DNA of 64,000 nt from Owenia fusiformis (GCA_903813345.2 CAIIXF020000001.1:53089885-53153884); one strand, 5' to 3'; shown: positions 1 to 13,035, counted from the first letter of the stretch. Made by a program: numbers and translations. The notes: generated by a model from the letters alone, not told the origin.

Positions 1-1857
1 GTACTCTGATTTATTGGATACCGGGCGATCCTTGACGGACCGATGAAATATAAAACGTATTACTCGGCAGTCATCACCGATGCTAAAACAAGTGTTCTAA
101 TCCCTCGAGTCAGACAGTTATGTCAACGACTTTGCAACTAAGAAAGAAATCCGGAAGAAAACTTAAGTCGATTAGTTGCCTGTCCTTTTATTGTATCTCA
201 ATTATTTTTTTTAGAAAATCCACGCAGTTAACGTTCTAGTGAAATATTTTTGTAATATATATTTTTTTAAATTATTGATATCCTGTTCACATTTTAGTGT
301 TATCTCAGTGACCACTTCGATTATATACGCTTATAAATATGTTCATTATAACTGTTGTTTTGTTTCACAACGATATCCTGTAAAATGCGATGTCCATACG
401 ACCAGTAACTAAATATGAATGATCTGCACCTAAAGGTTGTTAGTAGGGCAAACCAAAATTACTGTCATTGGTCCAAATTAGCGTTCATGTCATTAATTCA
501 GCATTATGAAAATACGTCACATTTTGGTTCTATTAGATCTAGCTGGTAATAGGCCCATTTAGAATCTCGCGCACTGCAACCGAGCCTTTATCTTTAATAA
601 GTTGGGTCATTATGGGCTACTTTAAAAAGACAACCGAGGGTTTTAAAGAATACTGGGAGTTAATAGGTGATATCCTAGGTAAATTAATTGAAACCGAGTC
701 CCTGATTACGCCAATGATAATGGGGCAAAACACAGTTCGCTCCATACAAAATTATACCAATGGTTACCATGTCAATTATCATGATCATGGAAAACGTCCA
801 CTGTTTCAGATGATCATGGAAAACGTCCACTGTTTCAGATGATCTTCTCATGTGCATATAAAAAGCACTTCATCAGGGGGTAAACTTTGAAAGACAACAG
901 GCAGCCACACCGCAAGCTGAACTGGAAAATAAATCCAATACATTCAAACAAATGATATACATAAAAACAACAATATTTTGTCAATACCCATAAAATAAAG
1001 TGAAAAACAACATACCACCCCACAAAGATGTCAGCAAGAAGGCACAACACACATGACATTAAAACAGCACTTTGGAAAGTCTGTCATATTTCAACTCACA
1101 TATCCAAAATACGTTAGAGACGCAAAAATGACATCAATCAATCATTTGTCGGTGATATAATTCTGTAATATAACTTACTCAGAAAAGCTAGTCGTAATTC
1201 AGAACTGTATTAAAAGTTGACGATATCTTTCATTGGGCTACATAAAACAAATGATAAAGCGCACTATCCGATGACCATGAGACCCTTAAATCACTGTGTG
1301 CATTAACACAATTTCCCATTAAACCACGGGGTACCATCGAATAATTTTGGCAACGTACCGGAGAACGACATTTTACTAAGAAATGGCAATAATTTAGCAC
1401 AATATATTTTTTAACTAGAGTTCTACTTTGATTTTGAAAAAAGTAAGTATTCCATGCAATGGCTATTTCATTCATGAGTTTGTAGGAATTCTGTTGGAAC
1501 CCAGTTCTGATCAAGTACGAATTTATTGAAATCGGCGCAGTCGGACTTTACTCCGAAAGATGGTTTTTCGATTATAACTTTTTACAACATTTAAGTAAAG
1601 ACTTTTGAAAAAAGTACAGAATAGTCCTTATACTATTGAATTATTCTGTTATTTCTGATTCACACGACTCTGATTTGTTTAATTAAAAAAAAAGTTTTAA
1701 TTTCTTTTGATTAAATAATTCAACTGATCTGCTCCGGTTACGTTCCCAGCTCCGGTTACGTTCCTAAGTAATATTTTAAAAACTTTTTTTTTAAATATCA
1801 CATAACTTTATGAGATTTTGGAATATAAAAACGTTATTGAATAACATAAACATCAAA
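1..1857. other. No gene seen; AT-rich flank
   Basis: I see no splice-supported exon or recognisable protein. The only clear structure is a tandem duplication at about 782-839, where a 28-29 nt unit beginning GATCATGGAAAACGTCC occurs twice head to tail. Short open frames here have no recognisable domain and no compositional bias. Confidence 0.5.
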
Positions 1858-3067
1858 CTAGACAACAGCAACTCCAAGGTGACAAATCCCATCAAATGGC
1901 CATGGCTGTCATGGACGTAGCGCCCGGTACGCTGGGTACGCACAGGCGTACCAGATGGTTGCAAATTCACTCCAAATACAACCAAATTTCAAAATTTTTC
2001 TGGGGGAGAACCCCAGACCCCCCTAAATGCTCGTTTTTTTGATTCACTCAACTCTTGTTCCGTGGTGGTGGCGTACTACTTAGAAAAATAGCGCTACACC
2101 CATGGCTGTCCTCTTTACAAAATTGCATCACTACGATTTTAGTAACGCTGTAACAAACTTCATAAAACTATATTTATTTAAAAATGGCCGCTTACTAGCA
2201 AAATTGTCAATAAACAGGGAACCATGCTTATAAGTAGTCACATGTGAAATATGAACGAAATCGCTCAATTACTTTTTGAGCTATCGTAGAAAATGTACAG
2301 TAACACAACCAAAAACGGCCATGTACTAGCCAATGTGTCCTAAAACAGTGTGACATGCTTCTAACTCATCATATATGAAAAAATCGCCTCATTAGATTTC
2401 AGTGTGTTATAGTAAAAACATAAATAACATGTGTAAAATGTCGGTCATTTTCAAAATGGCCGCCCACAAGCCAAAGTGTCAAAAGACAATGCCATGCTTA
2501 TAAGTCATCACTAGTTTTCAAGTTATAGCAAAATTAATAAAATAGCGTTTAACGGCCGCCATTTTCCAAGATGGCTGCCATGTATTTCCTAAATATCTAT
2601 ATTTCTACCTTTATTAATGTCTTATCAAACTTTTTACCTTGAAAACGTATAAATATTAATGTTTACATTTGTACCTTAATTACTAAAAGATCGGCACTAA
2701 AATAGCCGCCATTTTGAAACAAGCGGCCATTTCGAAAATTGACTTACGAACAGAACTCCTACTGACACAGGACACATGGTATAAAATAATGAACAAAATT
2801 GGGCCAGTGGTATTTGAGTTATCGCCCGGACAGACATACGGACGGATGGACGTCTTGTTTATATGCTGTTCATTGTTCATTCAGTCCACCTTGAAAATCT
2901 ATTAGTAGTTGGTGTTGGTTTCTTCTTACTTCTTCTGATTTTATTTGTATTTTTCATTTATTTGTAACACCCCCTTACCCTTTGTCTTTATCGGTGTTTG
3001 TTTTTGTTGGTGTTTTTCTTGGACGGAGGCATTCTCTATATCCCTCCAAACTTCGTTTGATGGGATA
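1858..3067 (+). repeat. Dispersed repeat family B, copy 1 (interrupted)
   Basis: This is the first of three copies (others at 9,029-9,850 and 51,016-52,022). Shared landmarks in order are a start like GACAACAGCAA, then AATCCCATC, runs of 'aaatggccgcc' alternating with 'caaatatgaacaaaatcg', a GGACGGACG microsatellite, and an end like CTTCGTTTGATGGGATAA. The start motif ATCCCATCGAAC (copy 3) and the end motif GTTCGATGGGAT (copy 2) are inverted complements, so this is probably a non-autonomous DNA transposon with short terminal inverted repeats. Copy 1 is the most degraded. It carries a 189 bp insertion at 1911-2099 and about 175 bp of foreign sequence inside its microsatellite (about 2,848-3,020). 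Confidence 0.7.
1911..2099. mobile_element. Small MITE inserted in family B copy 1
   Basis: The 11 nt sequence CCATGGCTGTC occurs at 1900-1910 and again at 2100-2110, directly flanking a 189 bp segment, as expected for a target-site duplication. The segment has GTAGCGC near its left end and GCGCTAC near its right end. Uninterrupted copies of the host repeat have one CCATGGCTG at this place. The superfamily is not determined. Confidence 0.55.
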
Positions 3068-3479
3068 ATAAATTAATAATTCAACCATACACGTGTTCAT
3101 TACAGGGACCAAATGCATCTTATTGCTCAGATTTCTGTGACTTTGACTCTCAGTGTCAGAGGATGATGAAAAATTACAATTCGCCTGTAGGCTGTATGAC
3201 TTACATTTGTACTTCCTTACATTTCAAATTCTCTGTCATCATTATAGCACGCTATATTGACCCAACTGAGCGAAATGGGAAGGTTTGTTTGGGAGAAATT
3301 CATGGGAAGTGAATACTATTTTCGTAAGCGGGATTGGGAGGTGAGCGGGACAAACAATACGATCTGCAATATCAAAAATATTCCAAGTTATTATATACCG
3401 GGAAATAATAGTATCATGTATAATCTGCCGTAAAGTATGTCGTTTTAATACGTACTCGTTTGTGTTACACGTATTTATT

Positions 3480-3860
3480 ACTATTTATATATTCGTTTAT
3501 ATATCTCTACTAGTGTTGCCTTTCTGTCGTATTGTCTCCTCTCTGGTGTGACTTATTGTATTTTGTATATTGTGTTGTCTCCTCTTTCATATATTGTTTC
3601 TTGTCTCTCGTGTTACCTCCAGTCTCTTCGCATCCGCCTCGTCTCCACTTTTGTCGTCTGCTCTCTCGTATTCCCTCCACACTTGTCGCCTGGTCTCTCG
3701 TGCTTTCTTCAAACTTGTCGTCTACTCTCTAATGTTCCCTCCACACTTGTCGTCTCTGGCTCTTATTGTCTCCTCTCTCGTCGTATTCTCGTGTTGCCTC
3801 TGTTGTCGTCCACTCTTGCCTCCTCTCTTGTCTTGATTGTTTCTACTCTTCTCGTCTACT
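3480..3860. repeat. Pyrimidine-rich degenerate minisatellite
   Basis: The plus strand is strongly C+T rich, with recurring words such as CTCTCTCGT, CTCCACACTTGTCG and GTTGCCTC. Several overlapping open frames of leucine/serine-rich text result from the composition and show no protein family. Confidence 0.55.
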
Positions 3861-6273
3861 ATATCCTTTTGTATCTTGTACTTTTCTTTAAATCATATGC
3901 ATTCATTAGTTGTTGCAATGTCAATTTGATTTCTTCTCCAATAGAACCTATTTTGGGATCGCCAAAAAAACAAGATTTATTTTGAATTTTACAAAAATTG
4001 ATGTAACTTCCTTTAACTGAGATAGAAGCTTCAAATAAAAAGCATTTAAAGCTCTTTTCTTTCCTCTTCTTTCGCATGGTTTTATTTTCATTGGTTATGG
4101 GGGGGGGGAGAGTGCGATCGCACCCCACCTGGCTACGCCTATGGTCATATGGATAAACTCATATAAAACACGCAGACACGGGTCGGTAAGTTCAAAATCA
4201 CTTTTACAGTTTACAGCACGTGTATTTTGTTGCTTCATCAGAAGAGTATTTAAAGGTACCATGTAAGGTTTAAACAACGTTGTCTTATATTGAAGTCTTT
4301 CCAAATGATATCCAAATATGTATGTAGTAATCTTACATTGCTAAAGAAAGAAATAAACCATTCTATATGGCTTCACGATGATGTCTGTCTCTGGCTTCCA
4401 TTTTAAATAATAATTAACAACTAGTTTATTATATGCTGACTATCTAACAAACAAACATTGTACATTATTGCTGGGTCATTTATTCACCTAAAATATAAAA
4501 AATACACAAAGCAAGTTAAACTTCAAACCCAATTTGGTTGATATAAAACATGGAAAAATAAATAGAAATGTTCACACTTTTCAATAAAATATATTTATCA
4601 TATAAAACAGCAAGAATAATGTCTATGAACCATTCATAAAAATAGTTTTTGTATAGATTTACTACTATACAATACATGTGTGAGAGCCAATTTTAAGGCA
4701 CTACACAGTTTTTAGATTGTCTTTGGGGTGTCTTTGGTTAATTAATGCAAGTTATTGGAAGGAATGTTAGTAAGGATATTGCCTTTCATTTGGATAGTTT
4801 AAAAACATGGATTAGTTAGAAAACGCAGTTGCACCTAAATGCAACAAATTATTAGTCTAATTATATTTACATATAATGGTTTACTTGACATTCCAGAGAC
4901 AGTGGATTGGCAGAAAACCAGAATATCCTGAGCATTTTAATTGATCACAGCAGTAAAGTACATTTGTATTTTGAGCAGCCTACTAATATGTACATAATTA
5001 TTGTTATTTTGGATAAAACTAAAAATAAAATACTTTTCTCAGTCAACTTCGCTGGTCAGTATCAGAACCATTACCTTATCTTTCTAAATGGCTAACTCGG
5101 ATGGCTAATAGAAGCGGTTTCAGATTTATTTAATTTCACTGGTTTAAATCATGTCCCTATGGATCTCTGAATTTGAAATTTCAACCACATCAACATGTGT
5201 TTATGTTATAAAATTCTGTCATCTTAAAATGTTCATTATGTTGTGTATGAATGCTGCAATTGTGCAAAAGCTTCCACTGCTATAAGTGTGTACAGTGATG
5301 TGAATTAAGTGAAACTTCTGCAATTGAATGATTCAATTCAGGTCATCATCACCTATTACTCAAGTAATGAAGCTTTAAGGCTTTGACAGAGTTTTAACAA
5401 CATGTAATGTTCATATGGCTAGAATTTCGAAGCCAAAACATGTGGATTAAATAAATGGAAAAATCAAAGTTCAAAATGTAAATCCTCGTTGTGCTGCTAT
5501 TTCTAAAAGAAAGAAAGTAAGGCTGTCAGTGTTCCCTGACACTGACTAGTGAACCTAGTTGAAGGGTACTGGACATCTTCCACAAATTTCAAAATACATA
5601 TTTACACCCTATACAGACCTTGCTTGCAGAAAATCCTTGGTGCGGATATATGTACTGGTATATATGGTGCAGAGTTAACAGTCATTTTAAAATTCAAATT
5701 CATCATATTCTGTAAACCAAGATGTGTTGGGTATTCAATTATATTCACATATGTGTAGATAAAGCCTAATAAAAAGTAATTCTGCGTAAATAGTTGTGTG
5801 ATTCATAAATTTTTGAATTTGTTTGGTGAACTGTTTGCCATGGTACAACTCCCAAGACAGCTTAGATTATAAAACATCACAAATACAAATTCGAAAATGA
5901 GCGTTAATTTCGCACCGAACATGCATGATATCTCACATTTTCTGCAAGCACCATCTGCGTAGGGTGTATGTACGCGTATAACACCCTGTGTCTAGCATGT
6001 ACCAGCTAAATGGACTTCAATTATAGTAAGTCCAGTGCCAGATAAATACACTTTAATGCAATGTATAATGTTCATGCACCAGCTAAATACACTAAAATAC
6101 ACTTTAATGGAGTGTTTTGTCCATGTATAAAATGTACCAGCTAAATATACTTTCATGTACATAATACAAATATGTAAAACCCTGGATAAACAGTCATGGG
6201 AACCATGCTTTGAATAAAAATAAATTGAAATAAGGGAAAAAACTTTTTTGAGATCAGGCAAGGTTTACAATGT
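3861..6273. other. Intergenic; 3' flank of the ZDHHC gene
   Basis: No gene is seen. A G-run followed by CACCTGGCTACGCCTATGG (about 4,100-4,142) resembles one end of a MITE similar to the one at 61,804-62,165. At 5,995-6,165 a loose minisatellite repeats ACCAGCTAAATACACTTTAATG-like units inside the likely ZDHHC 3' UTR. Minus-strand ATTAAA (plus-strand TTTAAT at 6103-6108) is a candidate poly(A) signal about 165 nt past that gene's stop. Confidence 0.4.
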
Positions 6274-9200
6274 TTATACCATAAACCTATTATCAGGATC
6301 TCTATATGACGGTCCATAAACAAACTCCATCATTGTCATTTTCCGTCGACATGGAAAGAACCACGAGTATACAGGTCCAGGCCCACAGAAATCCTTATAG
6401 TTGCGCATCATGCCGTGTTTTCTATCAGGCCTGGAATAAAGAATTGTAATTACATGTATACGTATCAACATTACTTTGAGTTATTTAAATAAATGTACAA
6501 TAAAAACTATTAGATTGAGTATAGTTGAAAAAGTACTTATTTTTATTTCCATAGTTATATAATGGTAGTTAACACATTAATTCATCATACTTAAAATGGT
6601 AAATGTGTTACATTGTCATTAATTCTATGTCAGAAATTATGAAAGGAACAATAAACTAAGCTTACAATGGTCCCCAAGGGTTAGCTATCATTTCAATCGT
6701 GGTACGATCCTGAAAACATAGAGTTCACATGATATTCTGTATATTTGTGCTATTCAAGAGTGCAAATTCTGATTATTTTGCCCGTTATTTTGATACTACT
6801 CTGATATCTGATTATTAGAGAGGTTTCGCACAATGGATTATAGCTAAAACGTATCCAAAAACACATCTCATTTTAATTGAACTACATGTACCACGCATAA
6901 ATCGGATGAATGCATTATAGTTTTTCGATAAGTTGAGATAAAAATTATCTGAGTTTATACTTACAAAGAGTATATTGATATGCTGCCCACCAGCCATTCC
7001 AATCATAGCAATTGCCATAATGGCAGACATCCAAACAGCTACCACCATAAAACCATGGCTGTGTTTAATATAATAGAGCTCCTAAAATTATTAGATGAAA
7101 TGAGTGAATGCATGTGGATGTATGGGCAGGTGATTCAATTAAAGGAACATAGAGATGGACTATGTCTTTGTTAGCATGTGGATGTTATTTTATGAAGTGG
7201 ATCATGGCGCTGAGACCATTACAATGACTGGTATTGAATAAAATAAAATGTTTTATCATTCATTATTGTTTCCTACTTTGACTGACCCATTTTCAACTGC
7301 TATTCTAGTATTACAGATGTACATACACTGAATAAAATGCAGATTTGGGAATATGCACTGAACACATCTATTTAATAATGTCATACTCTTTAGTGTTGAA
7401 AGCCTTCTTATATTTGGAGTGTGTATGCCATGGACCAAACAGGACATTTTGGCTTATAGTGAAAATTCATAACTTCTATGATTACTACCTACCTTATCAC
7501 AAAGCACACATGGTGATATGTATTCATAGAGGTATAACACGTCTAATGCAAGTGACACACTACTCATTGCCATGGCGTAACAAAGCAGTTGCATGAATGC
7601 AAAGTGGTTTTTGTCCCCAACACAGTTGTTAACCCTGAAAGAGAACAAAAAAATAGTCTTGTGTCAAATTGAATCTTACTTCAGGGGGTCCATGAGCTTA
7701 GAGGCCAGGAAATTAAAGGTGCTAGAAAAACTAGATATGAGTAAGACCAAGGATGTCTTTCATAGACATCCTTGATTTTACTTTTGAATTTTTTTCCAAT
7801 TTAAAACATTTTTCCTCATATGTTATGCCTATTTTTATGGCTATATGGCAAACATTGGAAAAAGTGGCTGCTAACTTTGATATTTCTATCTTACATCTTA
7901 AAGAGATGCTGATGTAATAAGAAGCTGGCAATTGACCCTTTACTAAACAGTTAAATAATGAATTTGGACATTTCCTCATTTAAATGGCCTCATATTTGAT
8001 AAAACAAATTCCAAATGATGAAATTTGGATTGCAAGAGGAACTGGTATGTTTTTTGAAAGGGTCGCTTCCAACATTTCAGACTCTCTATACTATGCTGTC
8101 ACTTTAAGGGGGATATTTACCAGGGACAGTGATGGTCCATCCTAGCAACACAATAGCCACATACTCTACAGTGGTGAGATCTTGGAGGCCGCTTGAAATT
8201 ACATTTTAAACACATTTGCCAGGACTCATCTAAAACATGGAATGGAATTAAAATATTACATGTACAGGGTGTCTCACAAGTAATCATTATTATAATATTG
8301 TACTTTAAATATTTGAATGTATTTTCAGCTCATTGTTACTAATCTCATACAATAATATTGTACTGGATATTATGTGTAATAAGAGAATTTGATACAATAT
8401 TTAACAGGAATCCATTTTGCAACTCACAAATTATAAACCTGTACATTAACTGATTTGTCCCCTGTCCTCATAAAGGTGAAACTGGGGACTTCATCTGAGG
8501 ATTGAGGTACTTACCAGCATCAGCCTTATATGTGACACGCCCTGGGTCCATGGTGGAAGCTCGGAACAATGAAAGAATTGTCATGAAACTAATGAGGAGA
8601 TAGACTGAAATAAATATTAAACAAAATGAGACTTTCAAATTTTTTGATTATACAAGTGAGATGCAGAGTGGGGAATATATGATAGCCATGTTTTCTAATA
8701 ATGAACTAAATAAATTATTAAAGTTCATTGCACTGTCATAAAATCCTGGGACTCTTTCTCACAATCAATTAGGGCATGTGGTTTGTGAACAGTGATATGT
8801 AATACCAAATTAATCAAACATTAAGATATCAAAAAACATGCAGAACACTTCTCACTTTTTTGATCTTTATTGATATGTAAACATAAGATGAAATTCAATA
8901 AAAAAAAAACAATGGCAATTTTTTTCTAATATTTTTAAATCAGTTGCTATATGTTTTTGTCAGTGTGTGTTTTTCAATGAGATTTAAACATTCCAAGTAC
9001 TATGTTATTTGTTGAACAAACTATTATAACTAGACAACAGCAAAGCCAAAGTGTAGCAAATCCCATCAAACAGCCATGGCTGGCATTTTTGCAAACAAAG
9101 TATATAGCAAAAATGGCAACCATTTTTCAAAATGACCACCTTCTACCACAAGTGTCATTAGACATATGACCACCTTCTATCACAAGTGTCATTAGACAGT

Positions 9201-10157
9201 GTGCCATGCTAATAGTATTCACATACCAAATATGAACAGAATTGCTCCACTACTTTTCAAGTTATAGTAAAATAAGATAAAATGGTGGCCATTTTGAAAA
9301 ATGGCTGCCTTCTACAAAAAGTGTCATAAGACAGTGTGCCAGGCCATTTTTTATAATGGCCGCCTTCTACCAAAAGTGTCATTAGACAGGGTGCCATGAT
9401 TATAGTATTCACATACAAAATATGAACAAAATCCCTCCACTACTTTTTGAGTTACAGCAAAAATCGTAAAATAGCGAGTAAAGGCCGCTATTTTTCAAGA
9501 TGGCTGCCATGTGCTTCTCTAAGATCTACATTTCTAGCTTTATTAATGTCCTATATAATTTTTTTTACATTTAAAACATATTGCTACAGTTTTACATATT
9601 GTAGAAACTACTGTAAAATTGGCACTAAAGTGTCCACCATTTTTGAATGAGCGATCATTTTAAAAATCGGCTCTCGAGCAGAACTTCTACCCCCATAAGG
9701 TATATATTTACAAAATATGAACAAAATCGGACCAATGGTATTTGAGTTATTGCCCGGACGGGCGGACGGATGGACGTACGTACATACGTAGGACGGACAG
9801 ACGGACGGAGATGTTCCCTATATCCCTCCGAACTTTGTTCGATGGGATAATTACAGCATTGCATCCATGTTCCCCCAATTCTCTCTCAAACCCAAACTCT
9901 CTCTTTAGAAATAAATAGAACAGGCGAAAGACATTGCCTAAATGGAAAACGGTAGGCTATTGATGAATTTACTTACGCAAAAGATGAAATATGTTGAGAT
10001 ATCCATCCTGTATGGCAGGTATAAAAACAACGAAGAAGTGTACCCAGACACCATAGATCCAATATGATAGGATGACACTAAAGCAAAGGATACCCCCTAT
10101 GTCATTACTGAACTGTAAGTGTCCAAAGAAGGGGAGGTTGAATGAAACACGAGCCAT
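6274..10157 (-). CDS. ZDHHC21-like: DHHC palmitoyltransferase, ZDHHC21-like (7 coding exons)
   Basis: Membrane enzyme that moves palmitate from palmitoyl-CoA to protein cysteines. Coding exons in transcript order: 10157-9977, 8604-8515, 8229-8121, 7634-7493, 7081-6965, 6709-6666 and 6430-6274. All junctions are GT-AG and the sum is 840 nt (279 residues; human ZDHHC21 is 265). A Cys/His-rich domain runs from about residue 94 to 133, with [22 protein letters not shown] and NNCVG. D122-H123-H124-C125 is the catalytic motif. DRTTIE (214-219) carries the family TTxE motif. Four hydrophobic segments lie near residues 19-45, 61-77, 136-160 and 185-213. The start ATG follows a splice acceptor at 10268, so the 5' UTR is spliced. 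ZDHHC21 is preferred over other DHHC members because of short termini and the placement of DPGR and TTIE, but orthology is from memory. Confidence 0.9.
7748..7774. other. Perfect 11-bp hairpin in a ZDHHC intron
   Basis: CAAGGATGTCT and its exact complement AGACATCCTTG are separated by five bases (TTCAT). It lies in the intron between coding exons 3 and 4 of the palmitoyltransferase gene. No flanking gene or terminal repeat explains it. Confidence 0.4.
9029..9850 (+). repeat. Dispersed repeat family B, copy 2
   Basis: Begins ACTAGACAACAGCAAAGCC and ends TTTGTTCGATGGGATAA, with the GGACGG/GTACGTACAT microsatellite at about 9,757-9,810. The interior repeats a unit containing GTGTCATTAGACAGTGTGCC. 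It sits in intron 1 of the ZDHHC coding region (9,976-8,605), on the opposite strand to that gene. Confidence 0.75.
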
Positions 10158-10268
10158 TGTCTATGTAAAGAGAGATTCCATTCACAGTTTAAACTTAGTC
10201 CTGTTTTACAGTGCAGTGTTTATTCATTCCATGCTCACAATCTGGTTAGTATAATAGAAGATCTTGGC
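10158..10268 (-). other. 5' UTR part of the ZDHHC start-codon exon
   Basis: A strong minus-strand acceptor (TTTCTTGTATTTGCAG, AG at 10270-10269) sits 111 nt upstream of the ATG. The leader contains a short upstream frame (ATG GAA TGA). Confidence 0.55.
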
Positions 10269-11425
10269 CTGCAAATACAAGAAATATATTTAAATCATAA
10301 AATGAAATACATGTTCATTTGGTAGAATATATTGATGCAGACACCATGCAATAACTAAAGCTATGGTTATATGTATATAACTTAGGATTTCTTTAAACAA
10401 ACAAACAAACAAACAAAGCAGAACAAACAATCATGAAAATCACAAATAAATCAAGTAATGAAAATAAATCTCAAAAGCAGTAATAAATAAACATAAACAA
10501 TCATGATAAGGGAACATGTATCAACCTTAAATACTAGAAGTATATTAAAAGTACATGTTTATTAAAATGAATTAGTGAAATGCTTCCCTTCTTGGGCAAT
10601 TGTATTTCATGGCCAAATTTTACACATAAATTACCAATTTCTTTAAACATGTTAAAGTAAAGGCAAAACATACTGACCTACTATCAGACTATGTAATTAT
10701 ATTACATGACATGTGTTTACAAAAAGTTTATTGAATTTCAGAACTAATTAATGCCAACAATTACAGAAAACCTCATGTTGGTTTCTCAATGTATTAATCC
10801 AGCTTGCGTTGCACTGTATACTATATTATAGTATTAATGCTTTCTTGATTGCACTTTGACCAATAATTCTATAAAGTAAATAATGACATATTTGATTTAT
10901 CATCCCAAGTCTGTATGTTTATTTACATGGAGCTTGCACACATATATGCCAACATGAGCATATTGTAACACCAACAAAGTGTCAAGATATGGGGATGATG
11001 AATTAAGTTGATGTTTACGACTATGGCACTTTATAATCTTACTACATGTACATGTGTGTAGCATTTTTATCCAATATTTTCAATGAAGTCGATGAGTGCC
11101 AGTCAGTAAAAATTTTTCAATTTGTTTCATTTAGTCTACCCCTCAAATGCCATTTAAGTTCAATCAAAACTTAAAACAACAAATTCAAGTTGTAATTTGG
11201 AAGATTCAATCATGAAACATATTTGGGTATAGGTTAAATGAAAAAAAAGCTAAGGCCCAAATTCAAACTCTGGATATGCCAATTGAAAGGCGAGAAGTGT
11301 CACCACAACAGATCTGTACAAAAAAATTTGTCATACTGGAAAAGGCACAGTCAGAGAGAATGTTTCTGGCGAAAGGAAATTCTGGGATTTCAAACACTTG
11401 AAGTTGGGAAACCGGAATGGCTTAC

Positions 11426-11600
11426 CTTTTTTAATTCCCGAATCTCTCCGAAATTAGCTCATCTTGGTGACTGTAAATTGCACAGCTGTATTCAATGGAG
11501 TCTTGTCATATTCAATCAGCCTCAATTTTAAAGTGTATATTTTATTTTTAACGACTGGTAAGAATACGCCGGGCAAATGGCAAGATGGATGACTTTTGAC
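11426..11600 (-). promoter_or_regulatory. Candidate alternative ZDHHC leader exon with CRE-like promoter
   Basis: On the minus strand a region with TGACGTCA (a full CRE, about 11,620-11,627) and CpG-rich sequence is followed by a stretch ending in AAAAAAG|GTAAGCC, a good donor with exon end at 11426. It could splice to the acceptor at 10268. The exon start is a guess. Confidence 0.3.
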
Positions 11601-11655
11601 CTGATCTACACCGACGGCGGTGACGTCATCAATTTAATCTATACAAATTCTATTT

Positions 11656-11667
11656 GGTCACGTGACC
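11656..11667. promoter_or_regulatory. GGTCACGTGACC palindrome (E-box/CLEAR-like)
   Basis: A perfect 12-nt palindrome containing GTCACGTGAC, the core bound in vertebrates by USF and by MITF/TFE factors. It lies between the two candidate leader exons of the ZDHHC gene and 2.3 kb upstream of the carrier start. Use in this organism is inferred. Confidence 0.4.
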
Positions 11668-12444
11668 TTGTGCCAGAAGTCCGACTTTTTGGTCAGTCGA
11701 CCTGTTCAAAGTACATTTAGTAATAATTATCGCTTTTCAGAACAATTTAGGAAACAATATTTTCTATCTACGTCGATTACAAAGCATCTAAGGTACGTAA
11801 ATTTATATGAACAACTGAGTCAATAGGGATAAATAGCCCAACGAGAGTCGGCGGTCTTAAAAAATACTTGGATCTGGATGCCAGTCCTGGTATTGATATA
11901 ATTCCAGGGCAGTTCGAAGAACGTATTAGATGTCCGTGGGAAAAGGTTCACTTTTTTTATAATGTCCAGTAAGGCAACCCAACCACACCGAATCATTCAG
12001 TTTTAAAAAATCCTACGCTATATATCCAAGAATGTCAGCTCTTTATTCAGTCCATTTATTATGCTGTCGAATACTGTATGTGCATGGTTCGGTTGCCATG
12101 CACTAAACATACTTTATGTGAATGACGTGAATGTGCTTTCCTGAACTGCCACTTCACTGTCTAGTATTTCAATAAAGTAAGAAAAGAAGATAAAGAAAAA
12201 TCACATTTAATGGACATAAAACTATGAACAAAAGCACGATTGTCAACTGAATAAGTGAACAAATAAATTTGATTTTTTTGAAAAAATTTAAATCAAAAAT
12301 CAAAAAAAACATTGTAAACTCTTCCGCTTCATCAACGCATCAATATTTATATTGTGTGTGTAAGAACTTAGTACATGTATGTTTTGTCTATCTAGTTAGG
12401 TCTATTCATTGAAAATTGTAATCTTTATAAAGATTTAAACTTAC

Positions 12445-12520
12445 CTGAAAGTTTTTGTTTTAATATTTCCTAAACGGAAGTTCAATTCAAAAGTTGATAC
12501 TCGTTCAAAAAACCGCGCCC
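12445..12520 (-). promoter_or_regulatory. Candidate ZDHHC first (leader) exon
   Basis: A minus-strand donor TTTCAG|GTAAGTTT puts the exon end at 12445. Upstream on the same strand is an ETS-like ACTTCCG and, further up, GC-rich sequence (GGGGGCGCGG). This fits a noncoding first exon that joins the acceptor at 10268. The transcription start is not determined. Confidence 0.35.
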
Positions 12521-12856
12521 CCTTATCAAAGCCCGGGAGATTTAAGCTTCTAACATGTCTAACAACGTGATTAGAAGTCCATGATTGGTTACACCACTGT
12601 TATTGGCAACCCCGGGCTGGCAATAGAGGTGGCAAACATGAGAAACAATAATAATATCTTCAAACAGAATCTTCAATCTAGGGTACCCCCATAAATGTGG
12701 CCCATAATTTTTCAAATCGCTGGATTAGTGGTTTCCTTATAGATAATATTCAACTTTCTGGCAACTACTGACAAATTTTAAAACCATGAGATTTCAACAC
12801 ACAAATAGTTTAAGGGGTGATTTGAAAAATCAACCCCACATTTACTAGGGGTAATA

Positions 12857-13035
12857 GTGGTGGATCCAGAAGCTAACAAGGGGAGGGGCCACATTTTGAG
12901 TCAGAAGAAAAGCAAGCCCTAAAAAGGCCGATTTTTGTGGCCTTACAATATTTATTGGCCCAAACGTTTTTGGGGCCCGACTATTTTTCTGGGCCCACAA
13001 AAAGGGGGGGGGCATGCCCCTCCTGGATCCCCCAC
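12857..13035. mobile_element. Candidate MITE with GGATCCAG termini
   Basis: The left end GTGGTGGATCCAG and right end CTGGATCCCCCAC are inverted and about 180 bp apart. The interior has G-runs (TGGGGCCC, GGGGGGGGG) like those of the element at 61,804-62,165. No clear target duplication was seen. Confidence 0.4.

Noticed and set aside
3532..3985. Three overlapping open frames on the plus strand
   Set aside because: They lie in a C+T-rich minisatellite; leucine/serine text comes from composition and all three frames are open together.
11238..11531. 97-codon open frame
   Set aside because: No recognisable domain, no promoter or splice context, and it overlaps a candidate minus-strand leader exon.
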